A stretch of 64,000 bases of DNA from Ottowia thiooxydans DSM 14619. GTDB taxonomy: Bacteria > Pseudomonadota > Gammaproteobacteria > Burkholderiales > Burkholderiaceae_C. Made by a program: the position numbers and the translations under genes. The DNA lies in the NCBI RefSeq assembly GCF_000422885.1, contig NZ_AUGX01000024.1, positions 26,208 through 90,207 of the forward strand. Direction: 5' to 3'. This document shows, in pieces, positions 8,946 to 17,177 of the stretch. Under the pieces are notes generated by a model. That model had not been told where the DNA came from, did not search any database, and worked only from the letters and a program-made list of their open reading frames with translations. Position 1 is the first letter of the stretch; every line of letters starts with the position of its first letter.

Positions 8946-10202
8946 TCAGTGCGGGAGTTCCAGGCCATTCACGAGTTGGATGTTTCCTTCACGGCCGGGG
9001 GAGATCTCAATGACCGGGAACGTCTCTTTGGCGTACTCCGCATAGATGTTCGAGATCTTGTCCATCACGTTGTTGAAGCCGCTGCTCGCTTGGGCCGCGG
9101 CGATGGTTTCCGGGTTCTGGCTGCTGCCGGTGTTGACCACGACGTTGTTGCTGCCCTGATTCATGCGTGAGGCGTAGACCGGAGCTGTGGCTGCAACGAC
9201 GTTGCCGAGGGTGCTGATGGCGCCGGTCTTGAGCAGCTGTGCAATGACCTCGCCGGTCTTGCTCACCAGGCGACCGCGAACACCGGGTTTGCCGTCTTCG
9301 CCTGTGATGTAGCCCTTCATGTCGGCTTCCATGGCCATGCCATCCGTGCGAACGCAGCTGATCTTTTCGGTGCGGAGGATCGCGCGCTCGTCGGCCATCT
9401 GCCCATAGCCTGAGACGGTCACAAAGCAGTCGGTGAGGTCTGCGGTGTAGCCGTTGGGCAGAATGACATCGCCACGGACACGCAGCAGCGCCGGCATCGG
9501 ATCCTTGGTACCGCTCTGGTTGGTCGGCGCATTCATGCCGGACAACATCACGTAGGGCAGCAGCGTCCCTGGTGGCAGGTACATGCCGGCCTGGCCGATC
9601 TTGCTACGCGACTTGCCTGCGCCAGTCGGCGTGACTCTGGTGCCGGCGGCCATGGACGCAGGCGCTTCAGGTGGCGTGGCACCTGGAAGGCTGTCGGTCA
9701 GACTGCGAAAGCGTGGGCCCTTTGGCTCTTGCACTTCGGGCACGCCAGCGCCGGCGCCGGAACCGTCAAGCGGTGCCGTTGTGGGCAGGGGCGCTGTGTC
9801 GCCTGGCGTCGACGCATTGGTCGGCGGAGGCGGCAGGTGCTGGTTGGCCTTGGCGATCTCTTCCGCGATGAGCGACCGAACCTTCTCTGCGTTGAAATCC
9901 CCGCCTTCGCCTGGTGCGGGTTGCGTGAGTTTCATCTGTTCGAGGCGACTCTTCATGTCGGCGAGAGATCTGTTCTGGGCCTGCAACGCATCCATCACGT
10001 CCTGCGACGTGAGGGAGCGTGTTTGCGGCGTCACCAGGGTGGTCTGGTTGTTCGACGTGTCGGGCTTTGTCATCAGCGGCCTGTTGCCGGTGAGCACCAT
10101 GAATCCGAGGGCGGCGACGATCACGAGAAGGATCGCCGTATTGCGCTTCTTCTTCGAGTCCATGTGCGCCCAGTTGCGCTTGATATTCGTGAGGGCGGCC
10201 AT
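8946..10202 (-). CDS. traB: TraB, VirB10-like core complex protein
   Basis: The protein has a cytoplasmic N-terminus, a single membrane anchor (NTAILLVIVAALGFMVL, about residues 22-38), a coiled-coil/proline-rich periplasmic linker, and a C-terminal VirB10/TrbI beta-barrel domain (about residues 190-400). That domain contains LPPGTLLPYVMLSGMNAP and VRGDVILPNGY. TraB spans both membranes as the inner part of the core complex with TraK and TraV. It begins 2 bp before the traK stop. The 418 residues fit the family. Confidence 0.95.
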   Translation of the reverse strand: MAALTNIKRNWAHMDSKKKRNTAILLVIVAALGFMVLTGNRPLMTKPDTSNNQTTLVTPQTRSLTSQDVMDALQAQNRSLADMKSRLEQMKLTQPAPGEGGDFNAEKVRSLIAEEIAKANQHLPPPPTNASTPGDTAPLPTTAPLDGSGAGAGVPEVQEPKGPRFRSLTDSLPGATPPEAPASMAAGTRVTPTGAGKSRSKIGQAGMYLPPGTLLPYVMLSGMNAPTNQSGTKDPMPALLRVRGDVILPNGYTADLTDCFVTVSGYGQMADERAILRTEKISCVRTDGMAMEADMKGYITGEDGKPGVRGRLVSKTGEVIAQLLKTGAISTLGNVVAATAPVYASRMNQGSNNVVVNTGSSQNPETIAAAQASSGFNNVMDKISNIYAEYAKETFPVIEISPGREGNIQLVNGLELPH

Positions 10203-10204
10203 GT

Positions 10205-10987
10205 TCAGTTGCCTCCACGTTTGGTCATGATGAGCACGTCCGTGGACTGGTTCGGCTGCAGCGACAGATTCGGGTAAATGGTCACAGCCGCAACGTCCTT
10301 GTCGCCGAAGAACTCTTCGGTGAGGGTCTGCGTTGTAGAGCTGCCGTTGGTGATGCGGAAGCGATAGATGTCGTGCGAGGAGCTGGCATACAGCTCCACC
10401 GGCTTCGCGGTAAGGCCGTTGGTCAGAGCCATCTTGCTGGCCAGCGGCCGCACCGTGTATCCGCGAGGGTTACGGCCCTGAACAATGTCGCGCAGCACAT
10501 CGCGCATACGGTTCACGAAGCCTGACCCGTGACCATCGCTGTCGCTGTCCACAGCGCCCTTGCCGGCCACCTGCATGACGATGGTCTGGGACTGCATCCC
10601 CGGCCGGGGTTGGAGCGTCAGCGACACCGGCGTCGCCGTTGGATTCGATTTGTCGACGATCGAGATCCAGAATGGGCGCTTCTTCGTTGCCGAGACGATG
10701 ATCACGTTGCCGTTGCGACCCAAGTCATAGCCCACCCCATCGCCGACTACGTTAGGGTCAGCAAACGGGGTCAGGATCATGTTGGGCTGATCGGCGGACA
10801 CGGGGACCGAGCGGTTCTCACCGTATCGCGTGACGACGTTCTGCAGGCCAGACTCAGCCTGGACCTCGATGCTCTTGTTGACGTTGAGACGCCCAAGGCC
10901 TGCCGAGGTGGGTTGTGCGGATGCGCCGGCCATGGCTGAGGCCAGCAGCAGCGCAAGCGATGTCGGTTGAATAGCGCTTCGTCGCAT
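10205..10987 (-). CDS. traK: TraK, VirB9-like secretin of core complex
   Basis: The start is placed at MRRSAIQP (10987), giving 260 residues with a signal peptide ending near AGASAQ; the open frame further upstream lies over traE and is rejected. The TraK features are an N-terminal beta-rich part (NMILTPFADPNVV) and the C-terminal domain with YRFRITNGSS and EEFFGDKDVAAVTIYP. TraK forms the periplasmic/outer-membrane ring with TraV and TraB. It lies between traE and traB, the canonical order. Confidence 0.93.
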   Translation of the reverse strand: MRRSAIQPTSLALLLASAMAGASAQPTSAGLGRLNVNKSIEVQAESGLQNVVTRYGENRSVPVSADQPNMILTPFADPNVVGDGVGYDLGRNGNVIIVSATKKRPFWISIVDKSNPTATPVSLTLQPRPGMQSQTIVMQVAGKGAVDSDSDGHGSGFVNRMRDVLRDIVQGRNPRGYTVRPLASKMALTNGLTAKPVELYASSSHDIYRFRITNGSSTTQTLTEEFFGDKDVAAVTIYPNLSLQPNQSTDVLIMTKRGGN

Positions 10988-11006
10988 GAAAATGACTCCC
11001 GTGGTT

Positions 11007-11873
11007 TTAGAGGCGATCAGCCGATGAAAGGGTGGAATCAGGCTGATTGCCGTTACGCGCGGCAGCAGCTGGCGGGCGGCTCGCGCCGTCAGAAGGAGCG
11101 CCTTCGACGGAGGCGTCCGTAGGCGACGGAGGTGCCACGAGAGCGGGCGCAGCTGATGCCGATGCACCGCCGGCGGGCGCGTCGGCCGCCGCGTCGTCGC
11201 TGCCACTCAGCTGAGGCGTGAGTTGGTCAGGTCGATTGGCTTGCTGCGCCTTGAATGCGGCCGCGGCGCTGGGGAAGCGCTGTGCCCAGGCAATGGTGTG
11301 GGCAGGACCCCGGTAACTGGTGATGTTCGTCACCTTCGGCACACCGGACTGGATCTTGATGTCCATCTCGTAGGTGACTTCCATCTGAGACAAAGGCAGG
11401 GCCTTGTTGTCCCGGTAGACGGAGGTCTTCTGTGTGCCCTGAACGAAGGTCTTGTTCGTGCTGGGCTCGTAGATGGCCAACTTGGGTGAGAACTGGTTGA
11501 CAGCCGCGTACTGCTGGTAGTTCGGATCCAGGCGGATCGAGTTGAGATGGCTCTTGACCGGAAGCCAGGCTTCCCGCGTGAAATAGGGCTCCAGTACGGT
11601 TCCGGTTGATTCCGCTTCGCCAGGTGTGACCGATCCGACCTGGCTCGAAACGAAGACCCCCCAGCCCTTGTAGTACGCCTCGTTCGCGCTCCGCGTTGCG
11701 ATCTCAGTCTTTTCGGTCATTCCGGCAGGCAGGATTACCAGGCGCTCTCGCATCTGGTTGATCTTGAGTTGCTGCATGGTGGCCAGAATGACCACGGCCA
11801 CCAGGCCGACGGCCAATATTTGGTTTTGGCTAAGCGACTGCTTCAGCTTGCCAGCGAAGAAATTGAGTTTCAT
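11007..11873 (-). CDS. traE: TraE, VirB5/VirB8-like pilus assembly protein
   Basis: The start is MKLNFFAGKL at 11873, whose ATG overlaps the traL stop (ATGA), so the two genes are translationally coupled. One N-terminal membrane helix (ILAVGLVAVVILATM) is followed by a periplasmic domain with the TraE pattern NEAYYKGWGVFVSSQVGSV. The C-terminal 70 residues are alanine/proline-rich and low in complexity, an extension not present in F TraE. TraE is an inner-membrane, VirB8-like assembly factor. It has 288 residues. Confidence 0.92.
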   Translation of the reverse strand: MKLNFFAGKLKQSLSQNQILAVGLVAVVILATMQQLKINQMRERLVILPAGMTEKTEIATRSANEAYYKGWGVFVSSQVGSVTPGEAESTGTVLEPYFTREAWLPVKSHLNSIRLDPNYQQYAAVNQFSPKLAIYEPSTNKTFVQGTQKTSVYRDNKALPLSQMEVTYEMDIKIQSGVPKVTNITSYRGPAHTIAWAQRFPSAAAAFKAQQANRPDQLTPQLSGSDDAAADAPAGGASASAAPALVAPPSPTDASVEGAPSDGASRPPAAAARNGNQPDSTLSSADRL

Positions 11874-12169
11874 TTGGTGAAGCTCCGCAGGAGGCCGTTG
11901 GAGAAGCGCTTGTTCAAACCCATGACGCCGGCGTTGTAGAAGATGTGCTGGAGCGCGCCAGGCAAGCTGCCGCGCTTGTGCTTCATGTAGACCCACGAGA
12001 AGAAGATGCCGACGGCGATGCCGCCGGTGACCATCCAGGTCGAACCTGTGAGCTTGCGCAGGAAGAGACCTGCAGCCCAGCAGATGAAGAACGGCATGAT
12101 TTCGTCGACCTCAAGCCAAAAGACCTGGGCAGGGTTGTCGAGCTTCTGGGGGATCTGTTCGGTTTTCAT
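11870..12169 (-). CDS. traL: TraL, pilus assembly membrane protein
   Basis: The 99-residue protein starts at MKTEQIPQKLDNP (12169), preceded by GGAAGGAAACC and overlapping the stop of the OmpA-like gene. It has the TraL/VirB3 layout of a short N-terminus and two close membrane helices (FFICWAAGLFLRK and MVTGGIAVGIFFSWVYM), ending in LNKRFSNGLLRSF. TraL is the VirB3 counterpart that partners the TraC ATPase. It is the first canonical tra gene of the operon. Confidence 0.92.
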   Translation of the reverse strand: MKTEQIPQKLDNPAQVFWLEVDEIMPFFICWAAGLFLRKLTGSTWMVTGGIAVGIFFSWVYMKHKRGSLPGALQHIFYNAGVMGLNKRFSNGLLRSFTK

Positions 12170-12762
12170 TCGGTTTCCTTCCACATCTCAGCGCGGCGAG
12201 ACTTCTGCAGGGTCGGTTCGGGTTGGCGTGACCCGTGCCAGGTCACATTGCCCACCAAGGTGCCGCGCGCGCGCAAGTAGTCGGCAACCGCGTTGGCGCG
12301 GCGCTCACTCAGTGGGTCGTTGATGCGATCAGGGCCGCGCACATCGGCATGGCCAGACACGATCGAGAGGCGATGTGACTCGGGCAGCTCATCGAGGGCT
12401 TTGCGTGCCTTGGGAGTCAGGACTGCGGAGTTCGTCCCGAAATAGACGGTGCCCAGCAGGACGGCTTCGGTGCGTGGGCGGGGAAATACTTGCGTGCCAA
12501 CTGCTGGCGTGATGGAGATCTCGTCGTCCTGCCAGATGAAAACGGCGTCCGGGGGGAGCATGTCGGAGCGGCCTCGCCAGTAGTAAGTGCCTTCCCCTTC
12601 GGCGTACACCGCCATCTGATCTTGGGTGTAACTTACAAGCGTTACCAACTCTGCTCGCTCGATGCCCAATTCCCTGGCTGGAGGCGGTGTCGTGTTGCAT
12701 CCAGCCAAGGCCAACGCGATCAAGGCGGCACTTGAAAATCCCAGGTTGCGGCGTGTCGGCAT
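12166..12762 (-). CDS. OmpA-family lipoprotein leading the traL operon
   Basis: A signal with lipobox ALAGC (cysteine near residue 22) is followed by a central region of unknown role and a C-terminal OmpA-like peptidoglycan-binding domain (VYFGTNSAVLTPKARKAL, SGHADVRG, NDPLSERRANAVADYL; about residues 105-185). It likely tethers the outer membrane to peptidoglycan next to the transfer channel. It is the first gene after the 12,783-12,824 promoter, and its stop overlaps the traL start. Such a gene is not part of the F tra operon, so its link to conjugation is inferred from position. Confidence 0.82.
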   Translation of the reverse strand: MPTRRNLGFSSAALIALALAGCNTTPPPARELGIERAELVTLVSYTQDQMAVYAEGEGTYYWRGRSDMLPPDAVFIWQDDEISITPAVGTQVFPRPRTEAVLLGTVYFGTNSAVLTPKARKALDELPESHRLSIVSGHADVRGPDRINDPLSERRANAVADYLRARGTLVGNVTWHGSRQPEPTLQKSRRAEMWKETE

Positions 12763-13172
12763 CTACCATTCCTACGGGTTACGATTGCAATCATTATACG
12801 GATAACCGCACCCAGGATTGCAAGTATTAGACACCCGGCGAGTAAATGCCTTGTGGTCACGTAGATGCTGTGGCTCTTTGCTCGAAGCGTTTGGAAAGCG
12901 GCGTCGGACCAGCCGAGGTAGGCCACGGCCGAAGCCTTACCGAAACAGCTTTCTCCAGCCTTGTTGAAGGTGAACGTGTCGCGAATGGATGCCCAGACGG
13001 GGTGCCGAACATCGAAGCTGATCAGGTTGTTCTCGGCGGCCGTCGGATCACCGCCATCGGAGCACGATGGCTTCGGCTGAAGAACGAAGGTCGCGATGCA
13101 AATGGCCGTCGCGATCAGGATTCCGACGACGGATGCAAACGGCCGATAGAACCTCGCCGACATTGAAGGCAC
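12720..13172 (-). CDS. Small membrane protein, unknown function
   Basis: The frame opens with GTG directly after the TGA of the DsbA-like gene (TGAGTG), or with ATG three codons later. The 150-residue product has an N-terminal membrane helix (VVGILIATAICIATFVL), a middle part with two cysteines and a second helix (LAGCLILAILGAVIRIMIAIV). It is the last gene of the lytic-transglycosylase unit. It overlaps the first 43 bp of the OmpA-like gene in another frame and contains that gene's promoter. I do not recognise a family. Confidence 0.6.
   Translation of the reverse strand: MPSMSARFYRPFASVVGILIATAICIATFVLQPKPSCSDGGDPTAAENNLISFDVRHPVWASIRDTFTFNKAGESCFGKASAVAYLGWSDAAFQTLRAKSHSIYVTTRHLLAGCLILAILGAVIRIMIAIVTRRNGRCRHAATWDFQVPP
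12783..12824 (-). promoter_or_regulatory. Promoter and TTGCAAT operators of the traL operon
   Basis: On the minus strand a perfect -10 TATAAT (12798-12793) is flanked by two TTGCAA-type motifs. One is at 12817-12823, in the -35 position with a 19-bp spacer. The other is the palindrome GATTGCAATC at 12783-12792, near the expected start of transcription. The same core occurs at the promoters of the other three tra units. The region also encodes the end of the upstream 150-residue protein. Confidence 0.6.
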
Positions 13173-13871
13173 TCAGATCGTCAGATCGCCGCCCTGGATG
13201 GCGGTCGTGACGAGCACGTTGAGCAGCGCAACCAGGTCCTGGCTCTTTCCGCTGGTGAAACCCGGATTGGTGGTCCAACGACCGGCCACACCGAAGGTAG
13301 GGGTGACGGTGACGCGGTACCGGCCTGCCAGGCGCAGGCCTCGCATCACCCTGTCACGGGTTCGAGGGGAATTGATGGCGGACACCACAGCTTCGCGCTT
13401 GAGGCCCAGTTTGGGCAGGACGCTGAGATAGCCAGCGGCCGTTGGATTGGCGCTCTGGCCTACCTGGTACGCGAACTGGGAATAGGCTTCGAGCTGCTTG
13501 GGGGCGATTTCGCGCACGGCATAGTGCGCAAAGATGGATGCTCGGGTCGCGTCGTTGTCTTCGCCCAATGGGATCGTCACCAGTTTCATTGGCGAAGGAA
13601 GCGTCTGCGCCCACGTCACGATCGGGGCATGCAAGCTCGCGCAGAACGGGCATGTGTACTGCATGAACATGAACAGGCGATCTTTGTCCTCTTCGAATCG
13701 ACCGATCTCAATGAACGGCTTGATCGTTGGGACGGCGGTTCTTGGGCCCTGACCGCTTTGGTCGGCGCTGGCATTTGGCACCGGCGTTTGAGCATTAACC
13801 AAGAAAGGCGGGAACGTGCCCATCGCGGCCAAGGCGGCGAGCAGGGTGCGGCGGGATTGACGTGGGTTCAT
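13173..13871 (-). CDS. DsbA-like periplasmic thiol:disulfide oxidoreductase
   Basis: The 232-residue protein has a twin-arginine-like or Sec signal (RRTLLAALAAMG). A CPFC catalytic motif lies in FMFMQYTCPFCASLH at about residues 74-77, followed by an inserted helical domain and the cis-proline loop VTVTPTFGV. This is the DsbA topology. It probably oxidises cysteines of TraU, TraH and related proteins, complementing the two other thioredoxin-fold proteins of the cluster (28-840 and TraF). It lies 12 bp downstream of the ATPase gene. Confidence 0.85.
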   Translation of the reverse strand: MNPRQSRRTLLAALAAMGTFPPFLVNAQTPVPNASADQSGQGPRTAVPTIKPFIEIGRFEEDKDRLFMFMQYTCPFCASLHAPIVTWAQTLPSPMKLVTIPLGEDNDATRASIFAHYAVREIAPKQLEAYSQFAYQVGQSANPTAAGYLSVLPKLGLKREAVVSAINSPRTRDRVMRGLRLAGRYRVTVTPTFGVAGRWTTNPGFTSGKSQDLVALLNVLVTTAIQGGDLTI

Positions 13872-13883
13872 GCTGGGAAAGCC

Positions 13884-15218
13884 TCAGTAGCGTTGGACGA
13901 GATATAGGGCCTCGTGGAAGTCCAGTCGACCATTTGCGGACAGTCCCAGCGCTGCTTGCGTCAGCGTCTCGTACTGGGGTTGAGCGCTCAATGCCGACGC
14001 CATGAGCTCGGGATCGTTCGTGATAATTGCCCTGGCCACATCGGGCGTGTTCTCGGCAAACTCGAACACGGGCACGCGACCCGCGTACCCTCTGCCAGTA
14101 CTCCCGTTCTGGCAGAGCTCGCATCCTTCGTGGTTGACGACGTGGAAGCGACTGGTGCCCATGTGCTCGACGGGAAATTCGTGCTCAGCAACGCGCCGCA
14201 GCTCATCCTCGGTGGGCGTGTAGGGCAGCGCACAAGTGCAGAGACGGCGTGCGAGCCTTTGCGAGAAAAAGCCGCGCAGGGCTTCGGCCATGGTGTAGCG
14301 TTCGACGCCCAGGCCAACCAAACGGGTGATCGCGACAGCGGCCGAGTTCGCGTGCAACGTGCTCAAGAGCAGGTGGCCTGTGTTGGCCGCGTTGACCGCG
14401 ACGTTGGCAGTTTCATCATCTCGAATCTCACCGACTAGGATGATGTCTGGATCCTGGCGCAGAAACGACCTCAGCACCCGCGGGAACGGCCGATGGAAGT
14501 TGACTTCGACCTGGTTCGCGCCTGGCAGGCGGTACTCGACTGGATCCTCGGCCGTGACGATGTGACGCGAAGGCGAGTTGAGGTGGTTTAGACAGGCGTA
14601 CAGAGTCGTGGTTTTACCGGAGCCCGTCGGGCCACACACCAGCAGCATTCCCTCGGGAGACTCCAATAGCCTCAGAAGGACTTCCCTCATGCTGTCGGTC
14701 ATGAGGATGTCGTTTAGCTGCTTGCCAGCGTTCGATGAATCCAGTATCCGGAGCACGATGGATTGGCCCATCTTGGTGGGCATGATCGAGACCCGAACGT
14801 CGATAAGGCGAGGCGCCTGACCACCGACCTCCGCTTGAAAGAAAAAGGAGCCGTCGAGTGGCTTCTCGCGATCGTTGATGTTGAGCCGACACCGCGCGCG
14901 GATCTTCCTGTCAATTTCCATCCCTGCGTCTCGTGACAGCAGAAACTCTTGCTGCAACTCCGTGCCTTGGCCACGAAGCCGAACCGCGCACCCGCGCTCG
15001 GTGTTCGCCAGGTGAATGTCGGATGCCTTGACGTGGGCAGCGTAAGGAAAGATCCAGTTGAGGAATTTCACTACCTCCTCGTCACCGCGGTCGGTGTTGA
15101 TGAATTTGTCCAGCTCCCCCAGGTCGAAGAGCTTGTCTCCACGCTGGTACAGCGGTTCAAACTCTTCAAAGCGATTGATAGGCGTCAGATCGATCGCTTG
15201 CAGATCGGGTGCGTTCAT
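13884..15218 (-). CDS. GspE/PilB-type secretion ATPase in the tra cluster
   Basis: The 444-residue protein shows the full GspE/PilB/VirB11 ATPase set. These are Walker A GPTGSGKTT near residue 196, the Asp box (TAEDPVEYRLPG), Walker B (DPDIILVGEIRD) and the His box (LSTLHANSAA). The zinc-binding C-M-E part is present as two cysteine pairs (CTCALPYTP near 328 and CELCQNG near 366), which favours GspE/PilB over VirB11. F-type systems normally have no ATPase of this class. It is embedded in a unit with a lytic transglycosylase and a DsbA-like protein, so it may power an added step in pilus dynamics or envelope passage; that is inference. Confidence 0.9.
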   Translation of the reverse strand: MNAPDLQAIDLTPINRFEEFEPLYQRGDKLFDLGELDKFINTDRGDEEVVKFLNWIFPYAAHVKASDIHLANTERGCAVRLRGQGTELQQEFLLSRDAGMEIDRKIRARCRLNINDREKPLDGSFFFQAEVGGQAPRLIDVRVSIMPTKMGQSIVLRILDSSNAGKQLNDILMTDSMREVLLRLLESPEGMLLVCGPTGSGKTTTLYACLNHLNSPSRHIVTAEDPVEYRLPGANQVEVNFHRPFPRVLRSFLRQDPDIILVGEIRDDETANVAVNAANTGHLLLSTLHANSAAVAITRLVGLGVERYTMAEALRGFFSQRLARRLCTCALPYTPTEDELRRVAEHEFPVEHMGTSRFHVVNHEGCELCQNGSTGRGYAGRVPVFEFAENTPDVARAIITNDPELMASALSAQPQYETLTQAALGLSANGRLDFHEALYLVQRY

Positions 15219-15231
15219 CGGTCAAGGCTCC

Positions 15232-15648
15232 TTAAAGCGCGTCGGGTTGACTCATGCCGGGCGGCACGATGGGCCTGGCGGTTTTAGGAGGCGCGGCAGG
15301 TGCGGACGCACCCAGAGCACCGGATGCGGCCGCCGATCCGGCCGGCATCGGCGCTCCCTGTGCCGGCGCCGCTCCGACACTGGTATCGCCCTGCCACAGA
15401 CCTACCGAAGCCAAAATGGAAGGCGCGATGCGCGAACGGCAGCTGGACCCCACATTGGTGGAGGTGTGCTTGCTGATGGACTCGCCCGTGGACTCGTCGA
15501 TGGCTTTGGTCGATGCACCGAACACACGCACGATGACCTCGAACGGCGCGCACATGTTGCGGGCGCGAATTTCGTTCTCCTGCGGCGCCACGATCAGGAA
15601 GGCCCAGATCACGAGCAGTGCGGCGAAGAATCCTTGAATAGCGTTCAT
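15232..15648 (-). CDS. Small anchored periplasmic protein, unknown
   Basis: An N-terminal hydrophobic segment (FFAALLVIWAFLIVAP) would act as a signal anchor. About 70 residues with two cysteines (NMCAPFEV and SSCRSRI) follow, then an alanine/proline-rich tail. The gene lies 13 bp upstream of the ATPase gene and 14 bp after the lytic transglycosylase gene, so it belongs to that unit. No family is recognised. The tail composition resembles periplasmic spacer regions such as those in TraV and TraE here. Confidence 0.6.
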   Translation of the reverse strand: MNAIQGFFAALLVIWAFLIVAPQENEIRARNMCAPFEVIVRVFGASTKAIDESTGESISKHTSTNVGSSCRSRIAPSILASVGLWQGDTSVGAAPAQGAPMPAGSAAASGALGASAPAAPPKTARPIVPPGMSQPDAL

Positions 15649-15662
15649 GCCATGTCCTTTGG

Positions 15663-16457
15663 CTACTGCAGGTACTGAAACCGACCAACGTGGGTGACAG
15701 ACTGCTGGAATCGATTGACCTTTGTTGGGTGTGATCCGGGCGCCTGCGCGGCCGGCTGATGCTGTGCGACGGTGCGCTGCTGCGGAAGCTGAGGAGCAAC
15801 GGTCGGCGCAGCGGTCACAGCCTTGACCAGGTGGACCGACGTGTTCACCAGTTGAGGTTGAGGTGCACCCGTGGGCGCCGGCGGCAATGCCACAGGCACG
15901 GACACTTTTGAATGCAGCTGCTCCGAATGCTTGAATCGGGCGTAAAGCGTGAGGACCTGTGCCACATAGGACTGGGTCTCGGGGTACGGCGGGATTTGAT
16001 TCCCGTACTTCGCAACCGCGCCAGGACCTGCGTTGTACGCCGCGATCGTCAGCTTCCAGTCGCGAAAGCGGAAGTACATGTCCCGCACGTACTGAGCGCC
16101 GGCCATGGCATTGGCGCCAGGCACGGCGAGGTTGGATGGATGAACCCCCAATTGGGTGCCGGTGGCGGGCATGATCTGGAGCAAGCCGGTCGCGCCCTTG
16201 GGCGAGACTGCATTGGCTTTGAATCTGGATTCAACAGCTGCCATGGCCTTGATGAGCGAAGGATCCAATCCCTTGGCTCTGGCCGCGTTCTCCAGGTGTT
16301 CGTTGTACCGCCAGAAGTTCTCGATCATGGACTTGCACGCGGGGCGGTCGACCTTGCCGGATAGGCAGCGGTCAACGTAGGTCACATCTGCGGAGGCAGC
16401 TTGGTGGACCAAAAAAGCAACGGGCAGCAAAGCCAGGCGGCGCACGGTAGTCAACAT
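15663..16457 (-). CDS. Conjugation-associated lytic transglycosylase (SLT domain)
   Basis: The start is MLTTVRRLALLP (16457), giving 264 residues and a signal peptide ending near AASADV. The SLT domain, about residues 45-165, contains the catalytic glutamate in MAAVESRFKANAVS (near residue 75). It also contains the motifs GLLQIMPATG and IAAYNAGPGAV. The enzyme cleaves peptidoglycan to let the transfer channel pass, like VirB1 or F orf169. The C-terminal 100 residues are low-complexity. It is the first gene after the TTGCAAT-flanked promoter at 16,460-16,487. Confidence 0.92.
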   Translation of the reverse strand: MLTTVRRLALLPVAFLVHQAASADVTYVDRCLSGKVDRPACKSMIENFWRYNEHLENAARAKGLDPSLIKAMAAVESRFKANAVSPKGATGLLQIMPATGTQLGVHPSNLAVPGANAMAGAQYVRDMYFRFRDWKLTIAAYNAGPGAVAKYGNQIPPYPETQSYVAQVLTLYARFKHSEQLHSKVSVPVALPPAPTGAPQPQLVNTSVHLVKAVTAAPTVAPQLPQQRTVAQHQPAAQAPGSHPTKVNRFQQSVTHVGRFQYLQ

Positions 16458-16459
16458 AC

Positions 16460-16487
16460 TTGCAATTACGTGATTGCAAAGATTGTA
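16460..16487 (-). promoter_or_regulatory. TTGCAAT inverted repeat and -10 of the transglycosylase unit
   Basis: TTGCAAT (16460-16466) and ATTGCAA (16473-16479) form an inverted repeat with a 6-bp centre. On the minus strand it lies just downstream of a -10-like TACAAT (16487-16482). The 15-mer ATTGCAAAGATTGTA differs by one base from the sequence at 31155-31169 before the traD unit. This placement fits an operator overlapping the transcription start. No good -35 is visible. Confidence 0.6.
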
Positions 16488-16510
16488 TGATGCGAGCGAC
16501 GCTTGATCTA

Positions 16511-16849
16511 TTAATCTGACTTGATTACACGACTTGGGCGCTTCGCATTCTTGAACTTCCCGTCCAGGTATGCGATAAGTTGATCCTTCGACATGCCTTT
16601 GCATTCTTCGAGTTCATCCGGCCTCAAGCGGCCGAGGGCTCGGAAGATGTCGGTGCCAAGCTGCAGCTCCTGCGCGGACGCACCCGAACGCTTTGATCGG
16701 AGCTGCCAGCGTCTCTCCCTCATGTCGAGGTAGAGATTCATGAGGAACGAGGCGACGAGTCGGAGAATCGCGAAGAAAATGACGAGTGCCAGTAAAAAAA
16801 CCAGGAGAGCGCGTACTAGCTGTCCTGGATCTTGAGTGAGGTCTGCCAT
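16511..16849 (-). CDS. Small membrane protein, unknown
   Basis: The start MADLTQDPGQ at 16849 is taken; an ATG three codons upstream is also possible. One hydrophobic segment (LVRALLVFLLALVIFFAILRL) is followed by a basic cytoplasmic region with DIFRALGRLRPDELEECKG. The gene is divergent from, and shares its start region with, the plus-strand gene at 16848. It lies upstream of the transglycosylase gene but is separated from it by that gene's promoter. No family is recognised. Confidence 0.55.
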   Translation of the reverse strand: MADLTQDPGQLVRALLVFLLALVIFFAILRLVASFLMNLYLDMRERRWQLRSKRSGASAQELQLGTDIFRALGRLRPDELEECKGMSKDQLIAYLDGKFKNAKRPSRVIKSD

Positions 16850-17123
16850 GAATGCCAAAAAAATGCTTCTCCGGTTTTTGATCGGAAACGGAACCTATGA
16901 CCGCCTGGTGCGTATGAACGTGATCCAGGAAGCGGGCGTTGCGGGCCGGCGCTCTCCTGGCCAAAAGGCGCCGAACGTGCGCGCTGTCGATCTGTTTGAA
17001 GACTCCGTCCGGTACCTGAACAGGGATGAAACGGTACCTGATCACCTGCGCCTGCAAGTGCTGGGTGAACTGCCTCGCTACAGCCCGGTAGACCTCAATC
17101 TCGGGTATCCCACCCAGACGTGA
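16848..17123 (+). CDS. Small basic protein, unknown
   Basis: The 91-residue product starts MNAKKMLLRFLIGNG. Its start codon overlaps the start of the divergent minus-strand gene, so the two 5' ends overlap tail to head. It is followed by the bidirectional terminator at 17,148. It has no membrane segment or recognised domain. No strong ribosome-binding site is visible, so confidence is moderate. Confidence 0.45.
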   Translation: MNAKKMLLRFLIGNGTYDRLVRMNVIQEAGVAGRRSPGQKAPNVRAVDLFEDSVRYLNRDETVPDHLRLQVLGELPRYSPVDLNLGYPTQT

Positions 17124-17147
17124 AGCTAGCCCTAGCTAGCCTCACTC

Positions 17148-17177
17148 AATAGCCAGCTTTGCTGGCTATTACTTTTT
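17148..17177. terminator. Bidirectional terminator after traG
   Basis: AATAGCCAGC (17148-17157) and GCTGGCTATT (17161-17170) form a 10-bp stem with a TTT loop, followed on the plus strand by a run of five Ts. It ends the 91-residue gene on the plus strand. The traG stop codon lies in its right arm, so it also terminates the traG operon. Confidence 0.75.
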
